Source: Taibaiella chishuiensis
Lineage (GTDB): Bacteria; Bacteroidota; Bacteroidia; Chitinophagales; Chitinophagaceae
DNA: 64,000 bases
Direction: 5' to 3'
Assembly: GCF_003014535.1 (NCBI RefSeq)
Contig: NZ_PYGD01000001.1
Location: 1,488,001-1,552,000 of the forward strand
The stretch's first letter is position 1, and each line of letters begins with the position of its first letter. Under the pieces are notes generated by a model, which saw nothing but the letters and a program-made list of their open reading frames with translations, did not search any database and was not told where the DNA came from. Positions 54,890-63,009 of this stretch are shown here, one piece after another. The position numbers were made by a program, and so were the translations under genes.

Positions 54890-54897
54890 CGAAACTA
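54890..54897 (-). promoter_or_regulatory. Candidate -7 box of the kinase-regulator operon
   Basis: On the minus strand TAGTTTCG is one base off TAnnTTTG and lies eight bases before the kinase ATG. There is no 23-bp box here, so the pair is not part of the boxed regulon by promoter type. Confidence 0.45.
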
Positions 54898-54923
54898 AAC
54901 CTGTTAAATAAATTTAACACGGA

Positions 54924-55033
54924 CGCTATCGATTGATAGCGGAATGATAACTTAACAAGCTGTAAACATTTGCTGGCGGCGGCTTACAGCTTGCCCGGCA
55001 AAACATGTAATATGTATTTGCCGGGCTTTTTTT
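54924..55033 (+). ncRNA. Candidate small RNA: three hairpins ending in a + strand terminator
   Basis: Three perfect hairpins lie in a row. They are CGCTATC/GATAGCG (54924-54941), AAGCTGTAA/TTACAGCTT (54957-54992) and GCCCGGCAAA/TTTGCCGGGC (54993-55026), the last followed by seven T. The polarity is + strand, but no + strand gene lies upstream because the neighbours on both sides are on the minus strand. It could be a free-standing small RNA divergent from the kinase gene. I see no consensus promoter, so this is tentative. Confidence 0.4.
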
Positions 55034-55215
55034 ACATTCCGGTTTTTCCGATCTGCTTTTGCGACCTGTTTATTACTTTAAGCTGCTGGCTTGTAGTCTT
55101 TTATTTGTTTCGTTTCGTTTTTATTGTTTTTGTATCGATGTATAAGCGCTGTGCCTCTTCATCAGTTTTTGTTTCCGGGTCAGGGTAGTTGGATATGTTT
55201 TATGTGTTGCTTTTC

Positions 55216-58200
55216 TTACCGCACCAGGGTGCAGTTACCGCGCATATTGATCGGTTCGCCATTGGCGCATTTACCCGTAATCCGGTAATGATAGTCTGCT
55301 ATATCTGCCGGCTGACCGTTATTGATCGTGCCATCCCAACCTTTGCTGATATTATACGAGGTAAATACGGTGGCGCCCCAGCGGTTATAGATCTGCAGCA
55401 CATACTCCGAGGGATGGCCCTGGCTTTCCGGTTTGAATATATCGTTGAGCCCGTCGCCATTAGGACTGAATGCATTGGGCATCCAGATGGCGCAACAGGC
55501 CTGCGCTTCGATACTGATCGCTGCTGAATTGCTACAGCCGTTTTCATCGGTGCCGGTAACAGAAACAGCATTGTCGCCTCGGTACAGTACCGCCGTGAAA
55601 CTGCCGTCGCTATTGGTTTCTACTTCGTTATAAGTCCAGGTGTAGTTTTGTGCGCCCGATGCAACCAGTAATACCGAATCGCCGATACAGTGGTTGCCGG
55701 GTTGATCCTGTGCGATGCTCAATACCGGGTGCGGGTGCACGACAATCTCGAGCGATACCACAGAGTCGCAACCATAGCGGCTCCGGTAGTACAGGGGATA
55801 AGTGCCGGCAGCGGTATACACCTGGCCGTTAAACAGGAATTCCTCGCCCGTACACATTTCATGCGTTACATGCCCCTGTTCCGGCTGATGCACCCTGATG
55901 TTGATAATGCGTACCACACTGTCGCAGCCCGATAAGGCGCTTAAGGTATCACGGAGTGTGGTGTTTTGGGTATAGGTACGCGTTTCGAATACAACGGCGC
56001 TACAGCCGGCAGTATCGACCTGGAGCAGCACAGGCAATGCATGGGGTTTGATGTGTACAACCCGGTACAGGCTGTCGCAGCCGCCGGCAGTCAGGAAGGT
56101 ATCCAGCAACGTTGCCGGTGTGGTATACTCGGTGCCTTCAAACCATACACTGCCACATGCAGCGGTATCGAGGCTAAGCTGCGCGGGCTGAGCGCTGATC
56201 TGCAGGTGCAGGGTTACGGTACTGTCGCAGCCGCCGGTGTTCTGGAACACATGGGTATAAGTGCCGGCCAGGGTCAGCGTTTGGTTGCCGAAGCTATAGC
56301 TTTCGCCATAACAACGTGCTACACTGATGCTGGCGGTATGTACCGGTTTTACAGTAAGCAATAAGGTAACGAGGCTGTCGCAGCCGTTACCGGCCGTAAA
56401 TGTATGGTTATAGGTGCCTGCCAGGGTCAGCGACTGGCCGGCCCAGTTATAGCTTGTGCCGGCGCATATCGATGCAGGGAAAGTGTCGATAATCGCGGCG
56501 CCCACATTGAGTGTAAGCGTAACTGTACTGTCGCAGTGGTGCACATCCTGGAATACATGTGTATAGATGCCGGAGTTGAACAGTGTCTGATTGCCGAATA
56601 CATAACCGACCCCGAAGCAGGTCTGCCTGGTTATCGCATTTTGCTGCACCGGTCTTACAAAAAGATGCAGGGTTACGGTGCTGTCGCAACCGGATGCTGC
56701 TGTAAATATATGGTTGTAAACTCCCGTGGCGGTAAAGGACTGGCCACCCCAGGCGTAGGTAACGCCTGCACAGGCGGTATCTGCAAACTGGTGGGTTATG
56801 GCCGGTCTTACAAACAGGTGCAGGGTTACGGTACTGTCGCAGCCTGCAGTTGTGGTAAAGGCTTTGTTGTAATTGCCGGTGGTGGTATAGGTTTGCCCGG
56901 CCCAGGTATAGGTACCGCCATTGCAAAGTGTGTCTGCAAAACTATGGGTGATGACCGGCTTTACGAATAAGTTCAGGGTAACGATGCTGTCGCAACCTGC
57001 AGCCGTGGTAAAGTTCTTGTTGTAGTTGCCCGTGGTGGTATAACCCTGTCCGGCCCAGGTATAAGTACCGCCGCTGCAAACGCTGTCTGCGAAACTATGG
57101 GTGATGACGGGTTTTACGAATAAATGCAGGGTAACGATGCTGTCGCAACCTGCAGCCGTGGTAAAGTTCTTGTTGTAGTTGCCCGTGGTGGTATAACCCT
57201 GTCCGGCCCAGGTATAAGTACCGCCGCTGCAAACGCTGTCTGCGAAACTATGGGTGATGGCGGGTTTTACGAACAAATGGAGGGTGACGGTACTATCGCA
57301 ACCGGCAGCGGTGGTAAAGCTCTTGTTGTAGTTGCCTGTAGCCGTGTAAGTTTGTCCTGCCCAAGTATAGGTACCGCCGCTGCAAACACTGTCTGCGAAA
57401 CTATGAATGATGGCGGGTTTTACGAATAAATGCAGGGTAACGGTACTGTCGCAACCTGCAGCGGTGGTAAAGGCTTTGTTGTAGTTGCCCGTGGCCGTGT
57501 AAGTTTGGCCGGCCCAGGTATAGGTGCCGCCGCTGCAAACACTGTCGGCGAAATTATGGGTGATGGCGGGTTTTACGAATAAATGCAGGGTAACGGTACT
57601 GTCGCAGCCTGCAGCGGTCGTAGTAAAGCTCTTGTTGTAGTTGCCCGTGGCCGTGTAAGTTTGTCCTGCCCAGGTATAGGTGCTGCCGCTGCAAACGCTG
57701 TCTGCGAAACTATGGATGATGGCGGGTTTTACGAATAAATGGAGGGTAACGGTACTGTCGCAACCTGCAGCCGTGGTAAAGGCTTTGTTGTAGTTGCCCG
57801 TAGTGGTATAACCCTGTCCTGCCCACGTATAGGTAGGGCCGCTGCAAATCGTATCCGCAAAACTGTAGGTGATGACCGGCTTTACAAACAGGTGCAGGGT
57901 AACGCTGCTGTCGCAACCGTTGGCAGCGGTAAACGTATGATTATAGTTGCCGCTTGCATTGTAGGTCTGTCCGCCCCAGGTATAGGTAGGGCCGCTGCAT
58001 ATCGTATCTGCAAAGCTATAGGTAATGGCGGGCCGGATAAACAGGTGCAGGGTAACGCTGCTGTCGCAGCCATTGGCTGCCGTGAAGGTATGGTTATACA
58101 GGCCTGTTGCCGTATAACTTTGCCCGGCCCAGGTATAGGTGGCGCCGTTACATGCCGTATCGGAAACGTTGTTGCTGATAGCCGGCCTTACAAACAGGTG

Positions 58201-59343
58201 CAGGGTTACGCTGCTGTCGCAACCGGATTGGGCGCTGAAACTGTGGTTGTATGTTCCGCTTGCGGTATACGATTGTCCGCCCCAGGCATAAGTGCCGTTG
58301 TTGCAAATGGTATCGGCAAAGCTGTACGTGATGGCTGGTCTTACAAACAGGTTGAGGTTTACGGTGCTGTCGCAGCCGTTGGCGCCGGTAAAGGTTGCGG
58401 TATAGGCCCCGCTTGCTGTCAGGGTTTGCGTACCCAGCAGGTAGCTGCCGCCGTTGCAGATGGTATCGTTCTTAATAACGGTAACCGGTTGCAGTATGGC
58501 TATGCCGAGTGCATTGCTGCTTACCGGGCTGGCAGTAATACAGGGCGCATTCGATACCATACTACAGGTTACGATATCGGTTGACGACAAGCTGTTATTG
58601 CTGTAGGTATTGGTGTTGCTGCCTACTGGGCCCCCATTCAGGAACCAGGTGTAAACGGGCGCGCTGCCACCGTTGACGGGTGTAGCGGTAAATGTTACAT
58701 TGGTACCCGCACATACCGGCCCGGCAGGTGCGGCATTGATCGATACTGCGGGTGGGGTGGGTTGCCCTACATCACCGGTGATCCGCAGGTTAGCCGTTTG
58801 GCAGGTGCCTGTCGAAGCGGCGGAGCCGTAGTAATACACCCGTACCTTCAACATGCCGGAGCATAGGTACGCCGGTGTGGTTAAGTTCCAGGTATTGTTG
58901 GTAAAGTTGCCGCAGCCGGCATTATTGGGGGCATAGTCGGCGCCATTGTCGATCCAGGTAGTGCCGCCGTCCAGGCTGTAGGCCAGGCGGGCCTTGGCAG
59001 GTCCCTGGCCACTGCGGCGCATCGATACGGAGATGCTGTTGATCTGTATGTAATAACCCGGTGCAGGGGTGATATTGACATTCAGGGCGGGGCTGGCCGC
59101 ATTGGCCGGGTTATAGGTGGCATATGCGGGTGCGGTTGTAAGGCCGCTGATGCCGCCACCCGCCGCGCATACGGTATTGGAGCCCCAGCTGCCTACCGTA
59201 ACCAGGTTAGTGGCGGTAAGGTTGGGCGCAAGGCTGTTATAGGCGCCGTTGGTGGCAGTAGTATAGTTATAGATTACCTGTTGCGCCTGCGCCGGTAATA
59301 CGAATAACAGCAGTATGCTGAAAAGCTGTAGAAAACGGTTCAT
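55216..59343 (-). CDS. Giant repeat adhesin-like protein with 18 GCDS modules, T9SS type B
   Basis: The 1,375-aa protein has a signal peptide (to about LPAQAQ). An N-terminal beta-sandwich follows (VGSWGSNTVCAAGGGISGL, RRSGQGPAKARLAYSLDGGTTW), similar to the domain repeated in the 32380-35346 protein, then an Ig-like domain. Eighteen modules of about 51 residues each carry a cysteine near DTxC and end in GCDSxVTLHLFV, fit to form one disulfide each. A type B signal ends the protein (WMPNAFSPNGDGLNDIFKP). It is probably a long surface stalk or adhesin. It follows the anchor-L gene by 27 bases in the sigma-factor operon. Confidence 0.85.
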   Translation of the reverse strand: MNRFLQLFSILLLFVLPAQAQQVIYNYTTATNGAYNSLAPNLTATNLVTVGSWGSNTVCAAGGGISGLTTAPAYATYNPANAASPALNVNITPAPGYYIQINSISVSMRRSGQGPAKARLAYSLDGGTTWIDNGADYAPNNAGCGNFTNNTWNLTTPAYLCSGMLKVRVYYYGSAASTGTCQTANLRITGDVGQPTPPAVSINAAPAGPVCAGTNVTFTATPVNGGSAPVYTWFLNGGPVGSNTNTYSNNSLSSTDIVTCSMVSNAPCITASPVSSNALGIAILQPVTVIKNDTICNGGSYLLGTQTLTASGAYTATFTGANGCDSTVNLNLFVRPAITYSFADTICNNGTYAWGGQSYTASGTYNHSFSAQSGCDSSVTLHLFVRPAISNNVSDTACNGATYTWAGQSYTATGLYNHTFTAANGCDSSVTLHLFIRPAITYSFADTICSGPTYTWGGQTYNASGNYNHTFTAANGCDSSVTLHLFVKPVITYSFADTICSGPTYTWAGQGYTTTGNYNKAFTTAAGCDSTVTLHLFVKPAIIHSFADSVCSGSTYTWAGQTYTATGNYNKSFTTTAAGCDSTVTLHLFVKPAITHNFADSVCSGGTYTWAGQTYTATGNYNKAFTTAAGCDSTVTLHLFVKPAIIHSFADSVCSGGTYTWAGQTYTATGNYNKSFTTAAGCDSTVTLHLFVKPAITHSFADSVCSGGTYTWAGQGYTTTGNYNKNFTTAAGCDSIVTLHLFVKPVITHSFADSVCSGGTYTWAGQGYTTTGNYNKNFTTAAGCDSIVTLNLFVKPVITHSFADTLCNGGTYTWAGQTYTTTGNYNKAFTTTAGCDSTVTLHLFVRPAITHQFADTACAGVTYAWGGQSFTATGVYNHIFTAASGCDSTVTLHLFVRPVQQNAITRQTCFGVGYVFGNQTLFNSGIYTHVFQDVHHCDSTVTLTLNVGAAIIDTFPASICAGTSYNWAGQSLTLAGTYNHTFTAGNGCDSLVTLLLTVKPVHTASISVARCYGESYSFGNQTLTLAGTYTHVFQNTGGCDSTVTLHLQISAQPAQLSLDTAACGSVWFEGTEYTTPATLLDTFLTAGGCDSLYRVVHIKPHALPVLLQVDTAGCSAVVFETRTYTQNTTLRDTLSALSGCDSVVRIINIRVHQPEQGHVTHEMCTGEEFLFNGQVYTAAGTYPLYYRSRYGCDSVVSLEIVVHPHPVLSIAQDQPGNHCIGDSVLLVASGAQNYTWTYNEVETNSDGSFTAVLYRGDNAVSVTGTDENGCSNSAAISIEAQACCAIWMPNAFSPNGDGLNDIFKPESQGHPSEYVLQIYNRWGATVFTSYNISKGWDGTINNGQPADIADYHYRITGKCANGEPINMRGNCTLVR
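56180..58470. repeat. In-gene 153-bp tandem repeat array
   Basis: The anchor CTGTCGCA (one copy CTATCGCA) recurs at 56222, 56375, 56528, 56681, 56834, 56987, 57140, 57293, 57446, 57599, 57755, 57908, 58061, 58214 and 58367. The spacing is always 153 bp except for one extra codon between 57599 and 57755. The units at about 56937-57089 and 57090-57242 are nearly identical, which points to recent duplication or gene conversion. Confidence 0.93.
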
Positions 59344-59370
59344 CTTGTTGAAATAGGAATAAGCAATGAA

Positions 59371-61542
59371 TTATTTGACCACGAGCACTTCTCCTCTTTT
59401 ATGCAGTAAGGTGCCGTCTTTACAGAGGTAGGTTACATGATAGAAGTAGTTGCCGAGGTCGACCACTTTACCGTTGAATATGCCGTTCCAGGGCAGGCCG
59501 CCGTCTTCCAGGTATACCATCTGTCCCCAGCGGTTAAAGATCTCGACCCGGGTAATACGGGTGCCGTCGTGGACCTTCATTTCGAAGTAGTCGTTCAGGC
59601 CGTCCTGGTTGGGCGTAAAGGCTGTGGGGATAAAAATGAAATCGTCGCAGCAGCGTTCCACGGTAACGGTAAACCGGCCGCGTTCGCTTTCGCAGTCGCC
59701 GTACGACTGGCTTACATAAAACTGCTGTACCTGCTCTGTTGCGGTATTAATCTGGGGCGCGCCTTCCAGCGGCATACCGCCAAGGGCATCTTTATACCAT
59801 TTCAGGTTACTGCCGGTTACCGGTATTTTTTTGATCATTTCATTCACGCACACTTTAAGCGGCTCGATCGCGGGCGGTAGCGGGAAGGATACGATATTGA
59901 TCTGTACCGAATCGCTTACAGACCCGCAGATGCCGCTGCTTACGGTAAAATAGTAGGTGCCGGATTGTGCAACGGAGGGGTCGGGTATTTCGAGTATTTT
60001 GTCGGTGACCGTACCATGCGCCGAGGTCCACTGGTAAGTAAAGGCGCTGTTGTCCGGTGCGATCATCGGGGTGATCATGATCGGGGTATGTTCGCAAACA
60101 TTCACGTCTTCTCCCGCATCTACATAAAGCGGTTTGGGCATGATATTAAGCTGCAGGGCGCCGGTCAGCGTATCGCAGCCGCTGCCTGCTGCAGCATAGG
60201 CTTTCAATACATAAGTGGTGCTGGTGGCCGGGTTGGCCAGCGGCGTCAGTATGCCGGTATTGTTGAGGCCTATTGCCGGCGTCCAGTTAAAGGTAAGGCC
60301 CGTGCTGCTGTTGCCTTCTATTTGTACATAGTTGCCTTCGCATACTGTCGTGTCGTTGGTCAGCAGGCTCATCTGTGGGGCATCCAGCAACAGTAGGGTG
60401 GCTGAGTCGATCACGTTAAGACCGCCGCCGCTGCAGTTAGCAGGCGCCAGTAAGCGGACTATGAGATCGCGGGTGCCGGCCGGCGGTGTTGGCAGCCCGG
60501 TTACCGCAACGGTTACCGAGGTGGCATTGGCCGGGATGGTAACTGTGCCGGGTAACGAAGTGTAGTCGGTGCCGTTTACAGCGGTACCGCCAACCTGGTA
60601 GTTCAGTACCTGCGGGCTGGGTTTGGCTACCGAACGGCTAAAGGTAAAGCTGCCGGGCAGGCAACCTTTGTACAGCGCCTTGCCGCCGGGCAGGGTTACC
60701 GGGCCCTGTGCCGCAACGGAGAAGGTGGTAGACTGCAGGCTGCCGGCTTTTATAAATACGCCGGAGTCGTACAGGCCGTTCTGGGCATCGGCTATGGTGA
60801 GTTTCAGGTGGTAAGTATCGCAGGGGTTAACGGAGTGAGCTGCGGTAAGCACCGTGGTAAAGCCCCGGTAGCCTACGGTTGTGCCGCCGGCGTTATTGAT
60901 GTAATAAGCGGTAAAGGGCGATCCCGCACCCATAGCGGTACAGTTGGGCAGAGAGCCGTAAGTGCCGGGTATGCCGTTGTTGATCGAATTGACGGTAACC
61001 GGGATATTGGTGCCCGGTACCCTGGCCATATTATAGGTACCCGCTATGCCGGGCCCTGAAATGAAAAATGCGAAGGCGTCGTTATACGGGCCGCAAATTG
61101 AATTAATATACTCTTCCGAACCGAATACATATTCAAATTTAACCGTGTCGCCCTTGGGCACCAGGTCGAATTGCAGCATACAGGCATCTCTCGTGGTCGA
61201 TGCGCCGGAAAGTGCCGCCAGTGCCGGGTCTCCGTTGGTGTTGTTATTATTGCTGGTGAGGGGTGGTTCTGCAGCGGCTACGGCCATGGCATTACCCGTG
61301 GTCAGTACGATACCGCTGTCGAGGCCCAGGTTGCTGGAGGTAACGGTAAAAACACCGTTGGCCGCCGCAGCACAGGTAAGCGTTGCGTTGGTAATGGTAA
61401 CGCCGCTGCCGGCAAGCCGCTGCGCCAATACGGTGGCGTTCTGGTTGGCGGTTATCGATATCTGGCCGTAAGCAACGGCGCCGGATATAAAAAGCTGCAG
61501 CAGGAAAATGGATTTAAGAACAGTGTACAGGTATCGGTTCAT
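59371..61542 (-). CDS. Choice-of-anchor-L protein, T9SS type B
   Basis: The 723-aa protein has a signal peptide (to about GAVAYGQ). A choice-of-anchor-L domain follows at about residues 30-270 (GLDSGIVLTTGNAMAVA, KGDTVKFEYVFGSEEYINSICGPYNDAFAFFISGPG). A Calx-beta-like segment is next (GGTAVNGTDYTSLPGTVTIPANATSVTVAVTGLP). Ig/PKD-type domains follow, and then a type B signal (FIPTAFTPNQDGLNDYFEM, VEIFNRWGQMVYL). Such proteins are surface-exposed and often adhesive. It lies 89 bases after the sigma-factor gene and 27 before the giant repeat gene, in one probable operon. Confidence 0.85.
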   Translation of the reverse strand: MNRYLYTVLKSIFLLQLFISGAVAYGQISITANQNATVLAQRLAGSGVTITNATLTCAAAANGVFTVTSSNLGLDSGIVLTTGNAMAVAAAEPPLTSNNNNTNGDPALAALSGASTTRDACMLQFDLVPKGDTVKFEYVFGSEEYINSICGPYNDAFAFFISGPGIAGTYNMARVPGTNIPVTVNSINNGIPGTYGSLPNCTAMGAGSPFTAYYINNAGGTTVGYRGFTTVLTAAHSVNPCDTYHLKLTIADAQNGLYDSGVFIKAGSLQSTTFSVAAQGPVTLPGGKALYKGCLPGSFTFSRSVAKPSPQVLNYQVGGTAVNGTDYTSLPGTVTIPANATSVTVAVTGLPTPPAGTRDLIVRLLAPANCSGGGLNVIDSATLLLLDAPQMSLLTNDTTVCEGNYVQIEGNSSTGLTFNWTPAIGLNNTGILTPLANPATSTTYVLKAYAAAGSGCDTLTGALQLNIMPKPLYVDAGEDVNVCEHTPIMITPMIAPDNSAFTYQWTSAHGTVTDKILEIPDPSVAQSGTYYFTVSSGICGSVSDSVQINIVSFPLPPAIEPLKVCVNEMIKKIPVTGSNLKWYKDALGGMPLEGAPQINTATEQVQQFYVSQSYGDCESERGRFTVTVERCCDDFIFIPTAFTPNQDGLNDYFEMKVHDGTRITRVEIFNRWGQMVYLEDGGLPWNGIFNGKVVDLGNYFYHVTYLCKDGTLLHKRGEVLVVK

Positions 61543-61631
61543 AATTGAGATTTGACCGGGTATATTGCGGTGTAAAATGATTTTATCGGCCCCTGGTTAC
61601 GGGTATGTTATAGATGGATGGCGGAACGGGG

Positions 61632-62504
61632 TCAGGTGGTGTGCAGGTAGGGGCGTAACAGGTCAAGCTGGTTCAGGCTTCTGATCTTCTCAATGCCATT
61701 GTCTTTAATTTGCCGTACACGTTCGCGGGATAAGTCAAAATTGCGGGCAATGTCTTCCAGCGAGCAGGCTTCTTCCCGCCCGATGCCGAAATACATTTTA
61801 ATGATCGTGCTCTGCCGCTCGGACAAAATGCTGAGGGTGCTGGTGATGTCGCGGTTCAGGGATTCGGTATGGGCAAGCTGCCCGTCGGTACGGCCTGCAT
61901 TGTGGTTGGGGAGCAGGTCGGCAAGCGTGGTATCTTCTTCTTCGCCCACCGGCGCATCGATACTCAGCTGTTTAAAATTGGTAGCCAGCAGGGCCTCCAC
62001 TTCTGCGACCGGTATGCCCAGGTAGTCGGCGATCTCGGGGGCCGAAGGGGCACGTTCGTATTGCTGCTCCAACTGGTTGAATACCCGGGCGATCTTATTC
62101 TTTAAAGTTACTTTGTTGAGCGGTAGTCTTACAAACCGGCTATGCTCTGCCAGGGCCTGCAGTATCGACTGGCGGATCCACCACACCGCGTAGGAAATGA
62201 ATTTGAATCCTTTGGTTTCGTCGTAACGGCTGGCAGCGGTTACCAGACCCAGGTTGCCTTCGTTGATGAGGTCACTGAGACCCAGGCCCTGGTTTTGGTA
62301 TTGTTTGGCCACCGACACCACGAACCGCAGGTTGGCCACAATCAGTTGCCGCGTCGCTTCCGCATCTCCTTCTTTGATCTTCCGGGCAAGCTGTTCCTCC
62401 TCTTCGGCAGACAGTAAGCTGGTTTTGGCTATTTCCTGGAGATATTTTTCCAAAGAATGGCTCTCGCGGATAGTAATGGATTTCGAAATCTTCAACTGGC
62501 GCAT
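61632..62504 (-). CDS. RpoD-like sigma-70 factor, probably a paralogue of the primary sigma factor
   Basis: The 290-aa factor has the short Bacteroidota primary-type layout. Region 1.2 is MRQLKISKSITIRESHSLEKYLQEIA, region 2 is NLRFVVSVAKQYQNQGLGLSDLINEGNLGLVTAASRYDETKGFKFISYAVWWIRQSI, and region 3 and region 4 (LSERQSTIIKMYFGIGREEACSLEDIARNFDLSRERVRQIKDNGI) follow. Several positions differ from the primary factor as I remember it (LSDLI, LVTAA, EHSRF, LADLLPNHNAGRTDG, and an acidic or neutral end to the recognition helix). I therefore read it as a second, specialised factor. It heads an operon with two T9SS type B genes, and its promoter carries the shared box. Confidence 0.85.
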   Translation of the reverse strand: MRQLKISKSITIRESHSLEKYLQEIAKTSLLSAEEEEQLARKIKEGDAEATRQLIVANLRFVVSVAKQYQNQGLGLSDLINEGNLGLVTAASRYDETKGFKFISYAVWWIRQSILQALAEHSRFVRLPLNKVTLKNKIARVFNQLEQQYERAPSAPEIADYLGIPVAEVEALLATNFKQLSIDAPVGEEEDTTLADLLPNHNAGRTDGQLAHTESLNRDITSTLSILSERQSTIIKMYFGIGREEACSLEDIARNFDLSRERVRQIKDNGIEKIRSLNQLDLLRPYLHTT

Positions 62505-62615
62505 AACACACTGATATTTTATGGCCCCTTGCGGGGAAATGGTCCGGGTGGGCGGCCTGCCGGGGCTGAATCTTTAAGAACGGCTGCCGCTACCTGTAAG
62601 GCTCATTTACGGGTG

Positions 62616-62665
62616 TAAAATTACTGGCCTCCGCCGGGCGTCACTATAATCCATATGTTATGTAT
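62616..62665 (-). promoter_or_regulatory. Boxed promoter E: 23-bp box plus -7 element before the sigma gene
   Basis: The box at 62643-62665 reads ATACATAAC-N5-GATTATAGT on the minus strand. TAATTTTA (62616-62623), one base off TAnnTTTG, follows after exactly 19 bases. The leader to the sigma ATG is about 107 bases. Between 62666 and 62976 I see no further feature. Confidence 0.8.
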
Positions 62666-62976
62666 GATATTTATTAAACTGTTACTTTCTTGTTTTTAAC
62701 TACTTGTGCATCGTTTTAAGAATTTGGTAACAGAATCATAATATATCGTTCAGCATGTATTTGTCGGTAAAAATCAAGTGGAAACCGGGATGAAAGATAT
62801 ACGGGTAAAGGCTTCCACAGTCATTAAGGAAGAGTGTGGAAGGGGAGCGTACGACCGGTTAACGCAGGGGTAGGGGCAGGGGAAGGTGTGATGAGATGCC
62901 CCGGATATTATTTGTGCGGGAAAGGAGAAAGGAAACGACGTATTCGCTCCGGGTGGAGCAATAAAGGGCAAAAGAA

Positions 62977-63002
62977 AGAGGCGGAAAATTTTTTCCGCCT
63001 CT
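62977..63002 (-). terminator. Terminator after the DUF480 gene
   Basis: A 12-bp perfect stem (62977-62988 with 62991-63002) with a two-base centre and a T-rich minus-strand tail. Confidence 0.7.
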
Positions 63003-63009
63003 GTTTATC

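Noticed and set aside
56180-58470. CRISPR-like periodicity
   Set aside because: The 153-bp repeats are coding, in frame and without unique spacers. No cas gene is present.
61600-61625. TATGTTATAG-like sequence between the sigma gene and the anchor-L gene as an internal box
   Set aside because: Only the left half resembles the box, and no -7 element lies at the right distance. The two genes more likely share promoter E.
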